From Nautilus pompilius (Eukaryota; Mollusca; Cephalopoda; Nautilida; Nautilidae): a DNA stretch of 64,000 bases. The position numbers were made by a program, and so were the translations under genes. Shown piece by piece: positions 62,362 to 64,000 of this stretch. The stretch lies in contig JACATO010000212.1 of the NCBI GenBank assembly GCA_018389105.1, forward strand, positions 232,741-296,740, written 5' to 3'. The notes below the pieces were generated by a model. It was not told the DNA's origin and searched no databases. It worked only from the letters and a program-made list of their open reading frames with translations. Position 1 is the first letter of the stretch; each line of letters starts with the position of its first letter.

Positions 62362-63429
62362 GAATTTCAGAATTTATGTTTTCATACACGATGTGATTAT
62401 TAACATTAGAAGTGGGAGGGGTATAAGATACTTCATTGGGTGTTTTCCATGTGTCTTGTCTCCAACCGTGTTACATTTCATACCTGTGATTCTAAAACGC
62501 GACAGTAGTTAATTTTTTGTTCACTTGCAGTCGTTCAATTTGATTAAGTGCTTTCTGCTTCCAAAATCTCCAGAGTTTTACGCTCAGAATAAAATATTAA
62601 AAAAAAAAATTTGTTATTATTTCTCAGGTCTTGGGGGAAAGAATTTTTTGTAAAAGCGTTACGAGATTTCTTTCCAGAACACGAAGAATTCGTCACCAAC
62701 CAGAAGCGCAGAATAGTGCCACAATTTCGGTATTAAAAAAAAAAAATAGCTGATTAATTATTTATTTCTGTATGAAAACTCTGCTTATTCCTTGTTCCTC
62801 GTTCCTCTAGACGCTGTTTTTGTAGACGTTCTCCGGATTATTTTTACTTTTGCTACTTATTTGTACTCCAAAGTCCGGAGAGCGAACGATAGCCGTTTGC
62901 ATCCGTCTGATCCGAACAAAGACTGATAGTGATGGCAGATGTTTGTCTTTTCTTTAAGTTTGTGGGTATAAGTTTAAAATTAGACGTTTTTCGGGGAGGT
63001 GCACAGGCAGGTGAACAGAGCTGTGTTGCAGGAGAAATCGTTCAGAGTTTACTTTCCTGAGCCAGTAACTGCGAGACTTCACTCTGCTGCTGCCAACTTG
63101 AAATAAATTATTTAGATGCGGATGAATTTTTTTGATTAAAATAACAAATAAGCAAATAAAAACAAAAAAAATCCCAATATAAATATTTTTAAAATAAGGA
63201 AGAATCATATATATATATAGATCATTGTTTTTTTATATTACAGGTAAACCAGCAAGAAGCAAAGTGAATGGCGATGCGGAAGACAGGCACCTTACAGGGA
63301 CAAAATTGGCAAATGTCGAATAAATTTCTCCCTTTTTCTTTGAATTTGGAAATACATTTTTGTCTTTTCGTGTTTGTTTTATATATATTATTATTTGCTA
63401 GTCACTATCCTCATAGATTAAGGTTACCT
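62362..63429. other. AT-rich DNA, nothing recognised
   Basis: The minus frame at 62954-63208 is Ile/Phe-rich with no recognised feature. Confidence 0.4.
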
Positions 63430-63430
63430 A

Positions 63431-63511
<81 letters not shown>

Positions 63512-63515
63512 TAAT

Positions 63516-63613
<98 letters not shown>
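63430..63613. repeat. (TAA)n microsatellite
   Basis: About 184 bp of TAA/AAT with ACTAAT and ATTAAT interruptions. The poly-Asn frame is an artefact. Confidence 0.97.
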
Positions 63614-64000
63614 GAAAATTAATTTTTTATGTATGGCAAAAACTAATTTGAAAAAGAAACCAAAAGTAGTTTTAAGCCGAAATAAATAAAATAAATAACT
63701 TGAGAAATTAGAGTTGTGAACATATAGCCAATACAATAACGAAATAATACAAAGAAAGTACGGATAAAAATAGTTTTTATAATTACGATACAAATTTAAA
63801 ATTATTTTACCTACTGCTTCCATTAAACAATAAGCCATTCAAATATACAGCGCACAAACAGTGAAAAATAACCGTGATATAATAATTATTTTAACAGACT
63901 GCTAACAGTGATATTTCATTGTGTAAATATAGAATCTCTTATGCTTCTTCCGGGTGGCTCTGGTCTTTGACACCTGCTGTCGAAACTTGCGTTGCATTTG
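63614..64000. other. AT-rich DNA to window end
   Basis: Nothing recognised. Confidence 0.45.

Overview
This window looks like AT-rich, gene-poor DNA from an invertebrate animal. It carries long (TAA)n/(TTA)n, (GT)n and (GA)n/(TC)n microsatellites, tRNA-derived SINE-like repeats on both strands, AATAAA signals, splice-like signals, and several decayed DNA-transposon genes of the Tc1/mariner type. There is no operon structure and no long intact gene. A lophotrochozoan such as a mollusc, possibly a cephalopod, would fit the repeat mix, but I cannot fix the lineage. Most of the window is probably intergenic or intronic.

Layout. At 0-9 kb there is AT-rich DNA with GT and CTA/TAA microsatellites and one exon-like Cys-rich ORF (3.6-3.85 kb). 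At 9.5-10.1 kb a tandem array of five perfect CREB/ATF palindromes lies beside a CpG-dense block. At 10.7 kb there is a SINE-like unit. At 14.9-15.8 kb and 18.2-19.2 kb lie two decayed Tc1-like transposases on the minus strand. At 22.36-24.23 kb lies a degenerate copy of a widespread multicopy animal protein family; just upstream is a near-ideal heat-shock element and a TATA-like box, and AATAAA signals follow it. At 27.6-29.7 kb a minus-strand stretch holds several protein-like ORFs, one of them a membrane-anchor-like segment. At 30.5-31.2 kb is a third Tc1-like fossil. At 36.0 kb (minus) is the best-formed splice-bounded exon candidate, followed by a CpG-rich stretch with a CTCF-like core. 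At 43.9-44.5 kb is a decayed fragment resembling a monocarboxylate transporter (SLC16). At 44.8-46.0 kb is a 1.2 kb purine tract of GA and ATG blocks. At 46.5 kb is a clear tRNA-derived SINE. At 48.9-49.5 kb is a complete short transposon: TA target duplication, 33-bp inverted repeats, and an internally deleted transposase joining N- and C-terminal coding pieces. At 54.1 kb is another SINE. At 61.8-62.4 kb are two overlapping minus-strand ORFs that may be one frameshifted gene.

No pathway can be assembled. The clearest biology is transposon decay and the deposition of regulatory motifs (heat-shock, CRE and CTCF-like sites). Family calls rest on recalled motif similarity of translated sequence, not on database searches.
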